The notes under the pieces: model-generated
What the model was told of the DNA's origin: nothing
The model's input: the letters and a program-made list of their open reading frames with translations, nothing else
The model's database searches: none
Assembly (NCBI GenBank): GCA_033558025.1
Contig: JAUCEF010000006.1
Location: 3,162,001-3,226,000 of the forward strand
DNA from: Phytophthora sp. 'mugwort'
Taxonomy: Eukaryota > Oomycota > Peronosporomycetes > Peronosporales > Peronosporaceae
DNA: 64,000 nucleotides
Reading direction: 5' to 3'
In this document: positions 44,701 through 57,022 of the stretch, piece by piece
Position numbering within the stretch: the first letter of the stretch is position 1
Layout: every line of letters begins with the position of its first letter
Position numbers and translations under genes: made by a program

Positions 44701-46568
44701 AGACATTCGAAGGGTTGGTTGAGTGGCATCGCGATCTGTTCTGTCGACGCTGTTTCACATATGATTGTTATGAACATGGAATCCAAAACCCTCAACGTAG
44801 CATTCGAGCGGATCCAGTCTACCCAATGGTGACTGCACCAGGGGTTGTACTTTTGAGACAAGAGTTACCAGTACAAGAACAACAAAATACTGAGGACAAA
44901 AATCCAAATTCCTCTACACCGCCGTATCACGCAGAAGTTATCGAGCTGACAGGCAGTTCTTCTTCGGAAGATGATTCGCAGGAAAGCAAGAGCCAGCAGA
45001 AAACAATGACTCAGCCTGAGCCGCACCCTACCGCTGGATATCGTCGTTCGAGACGTGCACAGACTCGAATTAGCTCGTTGGCAACAAACAGTCTGGCGAC
45101 TCAAGAAAAACTGTTGGCGTCGGAGCGACTTGCTGAGCAGGAAAAGCGACGAAAGAAGCGCGAAAAGTTTGCACGATCTGCGGACAACTCGGAGTATCTT
45201 GATAATTCGTACCTCCCTACTGTCACACGTACACTAAAGAAGTTACTATCCAAGACGCAGCCATGTGGTCCTTCATGTTGGGTTTCTGTAGGCGATAAAC
45301 AAGCTGAAGAGTTTCCACATTTGAGGCAGGTTGATTCCATTCTAGTTCGAAAACTCGCGTCGTCGCTCGGACCAAACGCGTGCGTAATCTCGACGATGCT
45401 CAAGAGTTCAAGCTGCACATGCTCCCAGATCTTTAGGTTTCTGGCTGAGGAGAAAAGACGAAGAGACAGTGGAGACGACCTGGAAGTAGAGAGCGAGCTG
45501 TCCATACCAGCTGAAAGACAGCGAAAGGGACGGCGACATAGCTTGGGAGTGGGCTCGAACAGGTCGTTAGCGAAGCGGGTTCGGGAGCAACGCAGCTACG
45601 ACCGCGAGAAAAAGCTAAGTTATAAGCCGTGCGACCACGACGGGGTATGTGATGAAATATGTGACTGCACCAAGCGAGGCCACTCTTGCAACAGGGCTTG
45701 CTCCTGTCCTCGAGACTGCCCCAATCGTTTCCAGGGTTGTAGATGCTCTATGGGGAACTGCCACACATCAGCATGTCCGTGCTGGAGCGCTGGACGAGAG
45801 TGTGACCCCGATTATTGCTTCACTTGCGGGGCCAGCGACGCGGCAGTCATGGCTTTCCACCCTGAATTCAAGTGTTGGAGCAGCTACACTCTGAATCTTT
45901 GCCAAAATTTAGACATGCTACGCGGTAGTATCCAAAAGAAGGTCGGCGTTGCCTTCTCCGCGACGCACGGATGGGGCGCGTATGCGCTTGAACCGATTCG
46001 CAAGGACGAATTTGTGCTCGAATATACTGGAGAACTGATCTCCGATGAGGAAGCTGAGCGGCGAGGAGCTATCTATGACCGCAAGTCGGTGAGTTACCTT
46101 TTTGGTATCAATAGCGAGTACGTGGTTGACGCTGCCAGGAAGGGGAACAAGGCAAAGTTTGCCAATCATAAAGCGAAAGAGCTGGCGAATCTGGACGTCA
46201 GAATCATCGCTTCTAACGGAGAACACCGGATCGGCCTCTTTGCGAACGAGCCCATTGAAGTGGGCGCAGAACTCTTTTTCGATTATGGCTACACACACGA
46301 CAGTGCACCGAAGTGGAGTCAGCACGACAAGCCCGAGGCCGTGAAGCGTGTATATGCCGTCGTCGACGATGAGAACGAATGGGAGTACGTGCCTCCTCCT
46401 TACCGTGATGCTTTTGTGTGTTTGTGGACTAACATTTTGTACGTTGTGTGCCGTGAAGACAATGGGAATGATCTGGAAATGGTGAATATTATTGCTGTTA
46501 TTAGGGCTTGTTGTGAAGAAGTTGGTTTGTCATTTAAGAGGTACCATAGCCAATCAGTCGAGGTATGA
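41739..46568 (+). CDS. E(z)-like histone H3 lysine methyltransferase (CXC plus SET)
   Basis: Likely exons are 41739-43329, 43400-43562, 43622-43809 and 43903-46568, giving about 1,535 residues in one frame. The N-terminal 500 residues are Ser/Lys/Glu-rich and disordered-looking. The middle is charged, with a further acidic Ser-rich patch. Near the end, the CXC domain has the regular Cys array of Polycomb EZH proteins (CDEICDCTKRGHSCNRACSC, then CPCWSAGRECDPDYCFTCGA). The SET domain follows: GWGAYALEPIRKDEFVLEYT, GELISDEEAERRG, VVDAARKGNKAKFANHK, HRIGLF, ELFFDYGY. The family trimethylates H3K27 in the nucleus as part of PRC2. The usual NHSxxPNC motif reads NHKAKELAN here. About 80 residues follow SET. 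Confidence 0.85.
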
Positions 46569-46569
46569 A

Positions 46570-47215
46570 GCAATTGCTAATGCTGTTGAAAGCTAATACC
46601 GGTAGTGATTTCTCTTATCATGGATTTTACAGTTATTCAGGACTCCAATATTTTTCATGTCCTTACTTGGGATATCCAACAGACGGAACCGTTTTATATT
46701 CAAAGCACCTAACGACTTTTGAGACATGGCCTGCAGCCAAATTGATGATGTACTTCACCTGTGGTGTAATCTCACGACCACACAGAGGCCAGTTTAAACA
46801 CGACGTATTCTTATCGCACTTTTGATACAGTATAGTTTGAGCTTCATTTGGTATTGTATGACAGAAACCGAAAAAATTGTTGTTTTTAGCGACTCATTTA
46901 AACTGCGCTTTTTCTTTTGGGTCTCATCATCCAACTCGATTGATTAGGAGGTTTCAAACATGCGATTCCTGACCAGATTCCTGATCGACCAAATCTGAGA
47001 GCGGTGGAATCGCACAGACAATCCAGACGAACGGCACAGCAGGATGAATGAATTGCACAGACCAATTGTGTAACACATATAAGGTCCAGGATATAGTGTG
47101 GAGTCACGGTAAATAAAGGATAGACGCACAGTTCGGGACTATATTAAGGTGGATCACACGAATCTCAGCTGGGAGCACAGCCAGTCATTCTAGAATCGGA
47201 CGGGGACAGCAAAGG
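46570..47215. other. spacer, no gene seen
   Basis: A short open frame at 46565-46825 overlaps the end of the methyltransferase gene and has no family features. Nothing else was recognised. Confidence 0.4.
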
Positions 47216-47217
47216 AA

Positions 47218-47358
47218 TGTGGAGAGCGAGGTGACAGCGAGAGCGAAGTGACAGCGGAGAGCCCGAGGTGACAGCGAGAGCTAGGCGACAGTGAGGGCGA
47301 AGTGACAGTGGAGATCGAGGTGTCAGTGGAGAGCGAGGTGACAGTGGAGAGCACGGAG
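47218..47358 (+). repeat. minisatellite, unit about 18-21 bp
   Basis: Imperfect tandem units of the form GAGAGCGAGGTGACAGC or GGAGAGCGAGGTGACAGT repeat about seven times. Drift at single positions (GACAGTGAGGGCGAAGT, GAGATCGAGGTGTCAGT) suggests age. Confidence 0.75.
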
Positions 47359-47698
47359 CCATTTGTGAAGGCGGAATATTGGAGAACATAATGACCCGAA
47401 TTCGGTATCCATGGCAGCAGTTGGGTGACTTTGATTCAGAACAAGCAGCCTCGGAATTTCAGTTTGGTGGAGCTTTGCTGCTCACGAGTGGCTCACACTG
47501 ACCCTGCCTCTCAGTGCAGAATTTGCGAAGGAGGTGATCGTGTGAAACATTTGGCGTGACCCTGGGTCCCAGCCTGCCCCGCGAGCTGTGTAAACTACCG
47601 GTAAAAAAAAATATGTGTATTGAAGATTCAGCTCTACCAGTGTGACCCACTTGATCACTTTGCACTGAAGAACTGCAGGATCGAAGGCTGACTCGCTT

Positions 47699-49440
47699 TC
47701 AATTAGGCTTCGCTTTATTGGGGCGTCCAGGCCTGCGTTTTCCCTGTTCACCACTTCGGCCTGATTGCTTGGAATTCGTTTTGTCTGGGATAACAGAAGG
47801 AGCGTTGAGAACTGCCTCAGGGACAGAGGGGTAATAGATCATATGCTCTTGTGGAATCGAAAAATACTTCGCTGCTAAGGACTTAGTCTTGTTCTCGGAC
47901 AGCTCCTCCATCGGGTGTCTCCGCAGCCGCACGCTGTGCATCGAGGCCTCCCAAATACTTAACACTGTTGGTCCGAAGAGGTTAGCGATAACACCTTGCG
48001 AATAACGCAGAAGTTCGATATCTCAATCATCGCGAAAGTAGTTGCATCTTCGTCAGACGTATTAACAGTCTTTCGTGCTGTACAATTGCCTTAGTCTATC
48101 TCAAACAAGTAGTTCGAAGTGTAGCCAACAGGAGGCGCAATAAAATATTCACTGAGAAGAGTCTCCCACTCGATGAAAAATGGGCGCGTGTCGTCGTTGT
48201 TGTCAACAAATACACCATGCACGCTTTTCACCTTATTGATCTCCTCTACAAGTTGCGACGAAGTGTATAGATTTATTCCACGCTCTGCGCGACGGCACCA
48301 TGCCACAACACGGTCTGCTATGTTGTGCGAGCGCCCTGGAAGCAGAAAACAGAGAACCACTTTCTTGTATGGAAACACAATCGACAGCATAGCAAAAATA
48401 TCAGCACGACCTCGACTTGTTTTGGCTTTACAATTGTCGAGCCGGCTCAAGGAATTTCAGCAGGGACTGTGCCTTTGCGAGCATTTCTCTGCAAGGTGGA
48501 CGAGTGATAGAGTAGTCGCAGGCTACACAAGGCGTCAGCGTTCTTGCCTTCGCGCGCTCGTCGTAGAAGTACACGTTATTTCGTTTATTCGTGAAATCTG
48601 CTGCCACAAAGTTCTGGATCATCAGTTTGTTCTTGAAGTAGTCCGCTGAGGGACGAGCATGTCCGTACTGTGGCATTGAAATTCCCCCACCATAATCTTC
48701 AGCTTGTATCTTCAGAGTTAGTATCATCATCAGGTTTGTCAGCCTCGGCGCCGTCTGCATAAAACGTATCTGGAATAATTACATCCGGCAAGCACTGATC
48801 TGGTGCATGCAAGCTACTGTAATTCGTGATGAACGGTGAGGCAAAGCGGCGCTGTGAAATGACTTCATCCAGGTGCGTGCGCTTCTCCACTATGATTGAC
48901 TGTCTTTCGTCTTCAGTGAGGTAGGGGTTGCGAAGCTGATGATCAAGCCGAACGCAGCAGTCACACAGGTCTTCTGCGGTTCTCGTTAGTCTGACACCAG
49001 GAAAATAGTAGTGCACGTACTGCGTAAATCTAGAGTAGCTTAAAGTACGCGCATCAGCATTTAATCGTGTAACGTCGTCAACACGTGAACGTCCACCTAA
49101 GTCAGACCAGCCTTGGTGAAGTATCGTCGTGGTCGGCGATGGGGGCAGGGAAACCCATCTTCTAGTATCCACGTAGCGCAATGCGACTTGAACGTTGCAA
49201 TATCATGTTCACTAAATGCATGCCGATGTTTGGCTGGCTCCCGCCGAGTATGTAGTGTCGCAATCTCAAACCCGAGCACTTTTCTCAGCCGAGCAATACG
49301 ATTAACACCGACGGGGTTGATAGGTCTTATCTCCCGCTCTGATAGCCCCTGTTGTAAGAGCTGCAGGATGACACCCTCGGACTGCTGCCATTCCTTGCCG
49401 CCGTAGACGGTGTCCCGAGATTCTCAGTCTTCCCCTATTT
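47699..49440 (-). pseudogene. unnamed DDE-like transposase family, copy 1 (broken)
   Basis: Minus-strand pieces in order. 49420-49097 contains a helix-turn-helix-like start (GKEWQQSEGVILQLLQQGLS.., then RIARLRKVLGFEIATLHTRR). 49181-48699 contains QYVHYYFPGVRLTRTAEDLC and CDCCVRLDHQLRNPYLTEDE. 48760-48428 contains ARPSADYFKNKLMIQNFVAA and VYFYDERAKA. 48450-48091 contains DNCKAKTSRGRADIFAMLSI, LLPGRSHNIADRVVAWCRRA and the end TSNYLFEID. A basic C-terminal piece with KRRPGRPNKAK lies at 47965-47699. Frameshifts separate the pieces. Asp residues in YDERA, LDNC and HNxADRV could form a DDD/E triad of an RNase H-like transposase. I do not know a named family for it. Confidence 0.55.
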
Positions 49441-49750
49441 ACTTGACGACGTCATCGCTGCAGCGCGGGCTGTTTCTTTTCGGTCGGGGCCCTTTTTGGG
49501 TTTACGAGGAGGGACAGCTGTCTGTCAGCCTCCGCTACGACGAGATGACATGCTAGATGATGGCTGCTTGTTGGTTGCTTCTCGATTCTTCGAATGGGCT
49601 TCTAGCGACGGACGACCGAAACAAAAATAAATAATCCTTGGTTTGCTCAGTTGCTTTTGTGGGAACCCGGGATCCGGCCAATCCCTTTCGTGCGATGACC
49701 GAGCGAAGGTTAGTTTGTGTCAGTACAACATGGCGGCTCGTCGGAGCGTG

Positions 49751-49788
49751 CAAGTATAAAAAGGATTTTTTTTTCCTTTTTATACTTG
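49751..49788 (+). repeat. 15-bp perfect inverted repeat around a T-run
   Basis: CAAGTATAAAAAGGA (49751-49765) and its exact complement TCCTTTTTATACTTG (49774-49788) are separated by eight T. It lies between the end of the unknown transposase remnant and the start of the MULE remnant. It may be the joined ends of elements or a foldback tip. Confidence 0.85.
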
Positions 49789-49799
49789 AGTCAATTCAA

Positions 49800-51232
49800 G
49801 ATCCCCATAGAGCGGTGATCACTGCCGGGATAAAATACATCCTTCATCAAGATGAATGTTTTATCCCGCCCATGCTGACCCTGAGCAACATGCGACGTGC
49901 CTCGGACATAATTGAACCCACTAGAGGATACCCAACGCTGGAGCAACTGTCCATTTGTGCCAAGTACCTGCGAATTCTTTAAGGAACGAAGAACTCTATC
50001 AAAGCAGTGAGAGAGATTGTGCGGAAGAATCCCTTCGATCCTACTGGTTATCTGACGAAGGCATTTTGCTTTGGTCATTGCGACGATGGAAGTGGACACG
50101 CTCACGTCGGAAAAGGGACTGACGCAGGTTCGTTCGTTATTGGAATATCGAGCCGCGCTCTGATCAAATCCATCTGGAATACGCACCCCGGGAACGCTTT
50201 GCGCTATTTCACGCCGATGCCACATTCAAGTTAAGGACCTTAGGTATCCGGTCATTGCATGCGGATTTCCGATGCGTCGCGCTCCTTTCACGTCCTGTAC
50301 AATTTTCGGAAGCGAACGAAGCACTTACCACCAGAGTATCGGAAAGATGTAATGGATGGAATCGTCTGAATGCACTACACAGAAAATATGACGGCGTACT
50401 ACTCTGAAAAAGACAGTGTTATTACGGGTTGGCGAGCGATACCCGAGCTGGATACTTTCGTGAAGTACTTCTCGGAGCAATGGCTTGACAGTCGCTAGTG
50501 GAGGGACAGGTCTTTCATACGCCAGTAGGATACGCAATAACGAACAAGTTGGCGACGTTCCAAAACGTACGCCGAGGGCTGAGAGTGGTATTCTCCCCTT
50601 TCATCGGTGGTGAGTAAAGCTGCCTCCTCCGTGGTTGCAAACGGGCGGATTGAAGTATTTGCCAGATTACCCCGCTCTACGTTGAGTAAACCAGCTTCGG
50701 AAAGACTAGGGCCAGATCGCAGAGGAGTTAGTGATTTCGGCGATTGATCAACCGTCCCGAGTTTGCACAGAAGAAACAGAAGATGAAAATGAAGGAACAC
50801 TTCTTCTGGGAAAAGCTTTGCTGGTCCGGGAACAGCGCGCACGTGCGGCACAGCTCTATAACAATGTCGTGTCGTGGTTTCTGTGGTTTGCACACATTAC
50901 GTCAGTGCCGGAAGGTGGGGTGGATTGTTGATGTCGAGACGTGTATTTATGGATGCAGGTTCTTCAACAAGTTCAAGCGTTGCTGCCATATTCTGGATGG
51001 ACGTAAGACAAGACGACTAGGCCGCCCAGGGGATAATGGCTACTCCGAAAACCTTTTCAATCGACAAATTCGCAAGAAGCCGGCGAAGCCGTCTAAACGG
51101 CCACAAATGCGTACACCACATACCGATAGCGGAAGCTCTGAGCCAACTCTGTTTGAGACAACACGCCCCGGGCACACTACGTACGCATCCCGCGCGCTAG
51201 ATGTGCAGTTTAGCTTGTGCCCGGACACGTAG
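49800..51232 (+). pseudogene. MULE transposase remnant with SWIM zinc finger
   Basis: Plus-strand traces follow the order of oomycete Mutator-like transposases. ISSRALIKSIWNTHPGNALR is at about 50140. KRTKHLPPEYRKDVMDGIV is at about 50315. MHYTENMTAYYSEKDSVITG and WRAIPELDTFVKYFSEQWLD are at about 50370-50500. A SWIM-like Cys/His segment, GWIVDVETCIYGCRFFNKFK followed by RCCHIL, is at about 50930-50995, and a basic C-terminal tail ends at 51232. Numerous stops and frameshifts. Neither end was defined. Confidence 0.6.
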
Positions 51233-51284
51233 AAGCTCAACAAACACCATGTATTTCGTCTGTACACTGACTTATCACCATAAC

Positions 51285-51385
51285 TATATTTGCCACTGTC
51301 ACCATGTTGTTTTTGTCACTGTCACCGTATCTTTTACGTCACTGTCACCTTAATTGTTGTTGTCACTGTCACCATAATGGTTTTG
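51285..51385 (+). repeat. short tandem repeat, unit about 27 bp
   Basis: Four units share TGTCACTGTCACC followed by an AT-rich 10-14 bp spacer (ATGTTGTTTT, GTATCTTTTACG, TTAATTGTTGT, ATAATGGTTTTG). It follows the end of the MULE remnant. Confidence 0.75.
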
Positions 51386-51399
51386 TCGCAGACCCAACA

Positions 51400-52690
51400 A
51401 AACCTGTGATCTCTGTAACCCAGCATAACAATTTTGTATTGACTAGTAAACCGTCAAAACCAGCCTTGCTCTTCGTCCACGCCGTCGTATTCGCTGCCAC
51501 TGCTGTCGCAGATCTCGTGGCCTTTGCCCTGACGTAGACTGAGCGACAAAGTTTGTGCGGCCGGATCCACACGATGCTGGACTCGAACGGCTGGTTGCGG
51601 GTGGCGACCGAATTGTACGGCTGGGTTGGGGTGCAGTCGGACTACTGCGTCCGGCTCGGGCTGTTGCTCTTCTCGTTCGGGCGTCCCGGGGCGTTACACG
51701 GCCTGGGGCTGCGGCGAAGCGTCACCAGCAGGGAGCAGGTGTCGCTGAAGGAAGCGAGGTTCTAGTGGAGGAAAGGGGGCTTGAAGGGTCCGTGTACGGA
51801 AGCGCGTGTTGCGTGGCGATAACGCGCGAGTCTGGTCGTTGACCTGATGCGAGCCGTGGTGAAAGGGGAAGTCGTTTGGGATCCTACCTGGTGCGTCTGA
51901 AAGTGAGGTCTCAGTGTCGTTGCTGGCCTTCTATTACGTCACGCGCATGCTGCTGTGAAGTCACAGGACTGCCCGACCAGAGATTTGTTGAGCTGTGCAT
52001 TTCCACCTTGGATAGCTGAGCATCTCACTGATTTACCTGTGCGTTTCCTCTTACCTCCCAGTCTCCAGTGATTTCTGACTAGATTTCCTTCGGGGAATGA
52101 CCAGATGTCGCCTACTCGCATAATATTTGTTGATCTGCCTTCAATGAAATATATATTTCCGACAAAGTGCGAGCTGAAAAACTGAAAAGACTAAACAGCT
52201 TCGAAATGCCGCCGCCTGCCGCGGTCGCTAGTTTGCTCTTTCAGAAAGTCTTTCTCAGTGATCTGGAAGGCGACGGGGGAGAAAGCGTGCATGCATTCTT
52301 CATTTCCAAGCTGGTTTGTCGATTTACCGCTACGTGCGATCTCGAAATGGTGCGCGCAGGTAGCACAAAGGGAAACCACAGTAGAATGTAATAATCCTCT
52401 TCAACTTGTTTAATCTGTTTTGACGGGCGATGCAAAGAATCATACTGTATGATTTCATTGACTACTGATGACACATACATCCCAAAAGATCGGTCGAAGA
52501 TAGACGCAATTCTGGGCAGAGTTTTGGCCGAGAGATTCATCGAAAGATCGCTGAAGAAATCGCATGTTCGAAACTCCCTATTGTAGCTTGGTTCAAGTAA
52601 CGAAGGCGAGGCTAATATTTGACCTTCGGCAATTCTGACAGTCAGGGCCGGAGCCAGGACTAAATTGCTGGGGGGGGCAACTTAGGTGTA
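51400..52690. other. gene-free spacer
   Basis: A GC-rich stretch at 51550-51840 has overlapping open frames of 70-95 codons with no recognised family. The remainder is AT-rich with nothing identified. Confidence 0.35.
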
Positions 52691-52699
52691 GGGTTAACG

Positions 52700-53490
52700 G
52701 GTGATCCTTTGTCACGGATAGTTTCCTTCAGCTCTGAGTGATTTCCCTCGAGTGGTTTCATAATGGCTTCTGCTCTTCTCGTTGAAGACAGTTCAAAATC
52801 TTCTTCAATATGGCGCGCACTGTCATGCCGAAGAAAGGTTGAGGACTACCAAACTCACGGCCTTCTTCGAGGCTGCAATCCGCACAGCTAGGAATGATTC
52901 GAATACCAACGAACCTGCTCGCACGTCACTGGATCCAATTTTGTGTACGATAATCGAATCAACACAGACTTGGTGCAAACAACATACCCGCCGGTCCTCG
53001 CGATTGTTTCGTCCATGATTTTGTGATAGGCGATCCTGCCGATCGACCGCCAAATTTGTTCGTCATAAATCAACTTACAGTTGATCCGAATCTCCGCCGA
53101 CTAGTGCTTGTTGCCTACGCAAAAATGGGAGCGTTTAGACACGAAGTCGAGCGCTTCCGTAACGCAGCAGTGGAAGATACTTGATTTGCTGATCTAAAAA
53201 ACTTAGGGGAGCTGAGCGAGTGCATGATTAGAGCAGGCAATCACACACAATATCCAGTACTCTACCGCGTTATTTAGCTGGCGTGTGTTTTTCCAGTATC
53301 AACAGCGAGTTCCGAACGATCGTTTTCAGCACTGAAGCGGCTGAAGACTACGGACAACGATGAGCGATAAGTGGACATCAGATCTCATACTATTGGCAAT
53401 AGAACAAGATATGTCTGCCATGGTCGATCGTGATTCTACTTTGGACCGATTCAGTTTGCTCCGTGAACGGCGAATCCCCGTACAGTAATG
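52700..53490 (+). pseudogene. hAT transposase 3' remnant (ZMYM1-like type)
   Basis: Plus-strand traces of the C-terminal part of a hAT transposase occur in order, with many stops. RINTDLVQTTYPPVLAI lies near 52950. A degraded YSTALFSWRVFFQYQQR lies near 53260. RLRTTMSDKWTSDLILLAIE and QDMSAMVDRDSTLDRFSLLR lie at about 53340-53460. The block around TTMSDKxxSDLxLLxIExD corresponds to the hAT dimerisation region. No target duplication or ends were found. Confidence 0.55.
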
Positions 53491-53739
53491 TGCCTCGATA
53501 AACAATCTCTGATATAAAATGACTGACAGGTTATTCACGAACACCAGACTCGGACATTAGAGCAAAAATATTGATTTAGTATAGATTTAGTTCAACATGT
53601 AAGACACAATTCCCTTGCTCAGCAATGTTGAGTGCAGCCAGCATTTTCGTATGGTGGTTTCAGAGACTCTCGCCGATGTAGATTCACACCACTTCATCGC
53701 CGTCAACGGATCTACCTAATACGTATCCTCGTCACCCTC

Positions 53740-54760
53740 GCCCAAGTAGCCTAACGTTGGTATCATCTTCTTGTTTAAGACTTCTCGCTTGATACAATAA
53801 ATAATTCCTTGGTCCATGGGCTGGATCTTCGCGGTGATATTGGGTGGAATTTCTCAACGCGAACGTGCGTCAAGCAGAGACCTGTCTCGTCGTGGGACGA
53901 GGCGTTGTCGACGAGCAACAGGATTTTTCTGTTATTGCGCGCCATTTCTTCTTCAAGATGTACCAACCACTGTTCGTACATCCACGTCGTCATCCAGCCT
54001 TTATTCGTCCCCATCTACTGCAGCGAGGTAGGCTTTTGTTCGTACCAGCGCGGCTTTTCCGCGGTGCCTAAGAAAAGCAAAGGCAGCTTCTCCGTACCTT
54101 AGGCATTCACACAACATGCCATCGTGACCCGGGCTTTGTTTGTTTAAGGGCAGGAGCCTCAGTCTTGCATATTGACCCACGTGGAACGGCCTTATAGAAC
54201 AGGGCAGACCCGTCCATGTTGAACACGTCGCGCGGTAGGTACGTCGCAACGAGACCCTTGATCCGATCCAATTCGTCCGTGACTTTTGAAAGATCAACCG
54301 ATGAAGACTCACCGTAAGACCGACGCCAACGAAGGCCATATCTGTCTTGTAGTCTGCGCAGCCACGAGCGCCCAATCGTGGCTGAAATCCACCAGGAATA
54401 TGCAGTTTCTTGGCGAGTTGCATTGCATAGAAATGATCATGTGGCCGGTGAGGCAAATGCCCTCCAGCTCAGCGAACATGACGAACTCTACGACGTTCTC
54501 GTCGATCCGAAGCTGTAGATCAGAAGGCCTCTTATTCTCTTTGCCGTTCTCGCTGCGCTGCCACGGAGAGCCTCACGCGACGTGATGATGCGGCTGATTG
54601 TACCCTTGTTTCGAGTGGCAGCTAGACCAAACGTGCGTTTCGCCCATCGTGCCAGGTCCGTGTACGAGAGGATAGGCGATTCGTTGGCTTTCTTGCAGAG
54701 TAGTAGCTTGTGGTGGAGATTCAGGCGAGTCCTTCTTGTAGGTACATCGCTCATGGTTGG
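53740..54760 (-). pseudogene. Tigger/CENP-B-like (DDE_1) transposase pseudogene
   Basis: On the minus strand, 54754-54488 encodes the N-terminal CENP-B helix-turn-helix (RTRLNLHHKLLLCKKANESP..TDLARWAKRTFG). A second helix-turn-helix trace (FQPRLGARG in one frame, WLRRF in another) follows near 54370. The first catalytic block, with FNMDGSALFYKA, is near 54200. 54014-53775 carries TNKGWMTTWMYEQWLVHLEE, LLLVDNASSHDE (second catalytic Asp) and traces of QPMDQGI near 53810. Frame changes between blocks make it inactive. Confidence 0.65.
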
Positions 54761-54859
54761 AAGTGGGGCTTGGTGGTGGTGGTGACGAATTGCTTTGTGA
54801 AGTTACGTGCAGATAGATTCCGCGCCCAAATTCAAATTGACACAAATCCATGTGATTGG

Positions 54860-55615
54860 CGGAATTTTAAGTCACTGTCCAATGAGAAGTGTTGAAGCAG
54901 TCAGTTTCAGCCAATCGTGGAGGGTGAATGGCAGAAATGCTCTTATATGAGTACCTCGTCAAATCCCATCTCGTGTCCTTTCTGGCATGTTTATAAGTTC
55001 TCCCAGTGTATTTGCTATTGCCCCGCTGTTTATCGAGGCACATTACTGTATAGTCATGATAACAGATCTTACTCTCTCTTTTTACACGCCATAAGCAATC
55101 AAAACAGCATATGTAACTTCGCGTTGTGGCGTCCCATTGTTATAACTTGTTTTTTTTTTTTTTATGGAGTCTATGCTACTTGATCCTACGACTTCTACCT
55201 TTTTGGGCGAAGGGTTCAACTCCAATGGAGGAGGCCGGCGCCCCCTCATTTGTATGGAGCTCTGGGCCTGCTGACAGTCCGTATCATTCGAAATCTCGGC
55301 TACAGCGAAAAAGTCTCCTCATTTTTGAAGAATGAAATCGCCCCTCAGATATTTTATCAGGTCTGCTCAAGCAATATAACGGATTAACCGATTAGAAACC
55401 TTGAAAATATTAGTACGCCATAGATATTTTGGTGGCCAACCAAATAATTACAAACCCTTTAATATTAGGAACCCCTTATTACATTCGCTGTATTACAGGA
55501 ACATGCACTTGAGGTAAGTCTGAGCCAGCATGTCCATCGTATAGGTTCATCGCACTTTTCGACAGGACGGCCATTCATGCCCGTTATCCAAATGATCTGT
55601 CACATCGCCGCCGCA
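54860..55615. other. gene-free spacer
   Basis: No gene recognised. It contains a T-run of 16 at about 55149-55164. Nothing else stands out. Confidence 0.35.
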
Positions 55616-55619
55616 TGAA

Positions 55620-55689
55620 CCTTACGACTCCCACTGACGATCAAGTTGTTGGAAGAACAACTTGTTGATCGTCGGTGCGATTCGTAAGG
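55620..55689 (+). repeat. 70-bp near-perfect palindrome, left
   Basis: Arms begin CCTTACGACTCCCACTGACG and close with CGTCGGTGCGATTCGTAAGG around the centre GGAAGAACAA. It is the outermost part of the left inverted arm. As DNA or RNA it would fold into a long hairpin. Confidence 0.85.
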
Positions 55690-55696
55690 AATCAAT

Positions 55697-56760
55697 TCAA
55701 ATATTAAGGCTATTTTGTGGAGGCTGGTCGGGAATGGATGGTATCGTTGTTACATGGAGAGTAACCCTGACTTGACTACTCGGGTCTCTCGATCTGTATT
55801 TAAGAGCCGCACCAAAGTGACTGCTTTGGATGTTGGAACGCTCTTTGTATAATTTGCTAAGGTTGCAATTGAATACAAGATGGATGGGTGCCGAGTATTT
55901 CATCGACGAGACGATTTTTCAGGTCTCGCGAAAAAAGATACTGGTTGTTGTGCTTAAAGGTTCTAGAAATGTTTGATATACTGGCAGCTACAACCAGTTT
56001 GCACCTTCCATTTGTCGCGTGTGGCAGTGAAAGTGTTTGTTTATTTTGCCTGGCGATTGAGTTGATAACGGAGTACTGGAAGGATTCAGCATTTCCGGAA
56101 CCACCGTTACTACAACCGTAATAGCATTTATGACAGCAACTCTTTTGTTTTGCTAAGCCGATCGATTTTTTTGCAGATGCAGTATCAACGCCGGTAGAGT
56201 GACCTCTTCTGTTAGTCACGAATGCCTGTTGTTCTCATATCTCCACATAGGTCATTGACACTGCTGAGCGAAAAATCCGTTTAGTGTGCCTGTCGGCGAA
56301 TGGGACGCTCTCTTGCAGCCTCTAGATGTTGTTGTCTTCTCATCCTTCAATAATACACACCAGGACCTCATCGACGTAGTGGCCCGCGGGAATGGAAACA
56401 CTAGTATCGGTAAAGCTCGGCTTTACAAATAGCTACACTAGCTTGGACAAGCTGCAACTTCGATAACAACATAATGGCTGGGTTTAAGAGCTGTGGGATG
56501 TTTTCGCTCTGCAAGATGAACATGAGCGAGAAGCTCGCAACTTTTTGCAAGAACGTAGCCCCCGTTTTTGCAATGAAAGCGTCATGGCGGCGGTACAGGA
56601 AACGGTGCAACAAGAGGTGTTACTTCTCCCTACCCGTCAAGTTGACAAAGGGAAGAAACGTAAAACGAACTTTAGCAGGAAATATATGATTACACGACAA
56701 ATGCTGGAGCAGCCGGACCTGTCGTTGTTGCCGAAACCACGCAAGAAAAAAGAAAAGTAG
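55697..56760 (+). pseudogene. pogo-like transposase remnant
   Basis: Plus strand. LVGNGWYRCYMESNPDLTTR (about 55725) resembles the second CENP-B-type helix-turn-helix, and the frame continues to DVGTLFV, where a TAA stops it. After a scrambled middle, 56265 onward shows LVCLSANGT, LQPLDVVVFSSFNNTHQDLI (with frame changes) and VARGNGNTSIGKARLY, the usual region after the last catalytic Asp. The C-terminal basic tail at 56545-56760 ends in PKPRKKKEK. The catalytic core is missing or unreadable. Confidence 0.5.
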
Positions 56761-57022
56761 CAGGAAATCGCAGCAACTACAACAAACTCAGATAGAACAG
56801 ATCAATCCTCCGACGTAGATCCAGTGCTGTACGTAGCGATCGTGTAGCTTCGTCTGCATTTTTTTTGCCACATTTTATATACGATATATATTGTGCTGAA
56901 ACCGATTATCAAGTTATGATCCGTACTTGTTCAAACTTCAACGGTACTTTCTAGGGTCATGCGTCAAGCCTACAGGAAGCAAGTCAATTCCTTTAAACTG
57001 GTATCTCGCCAAATTCGAAAGG

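Noticed and set aside
47165..47389. 74-codon minus-strand ORF with SPLTPRSPLS-type repeats
   Set aside because: It is the translation of the minisatellite and has no start context or neighbours supporting a gene.
51290..51380. CRISPR-like array at the TGTCACTGTCACC repeats
   Set aside because: Only four short, imperfect units with similar spacers in a eukaryotic genome. It is a plain tandem repeat.
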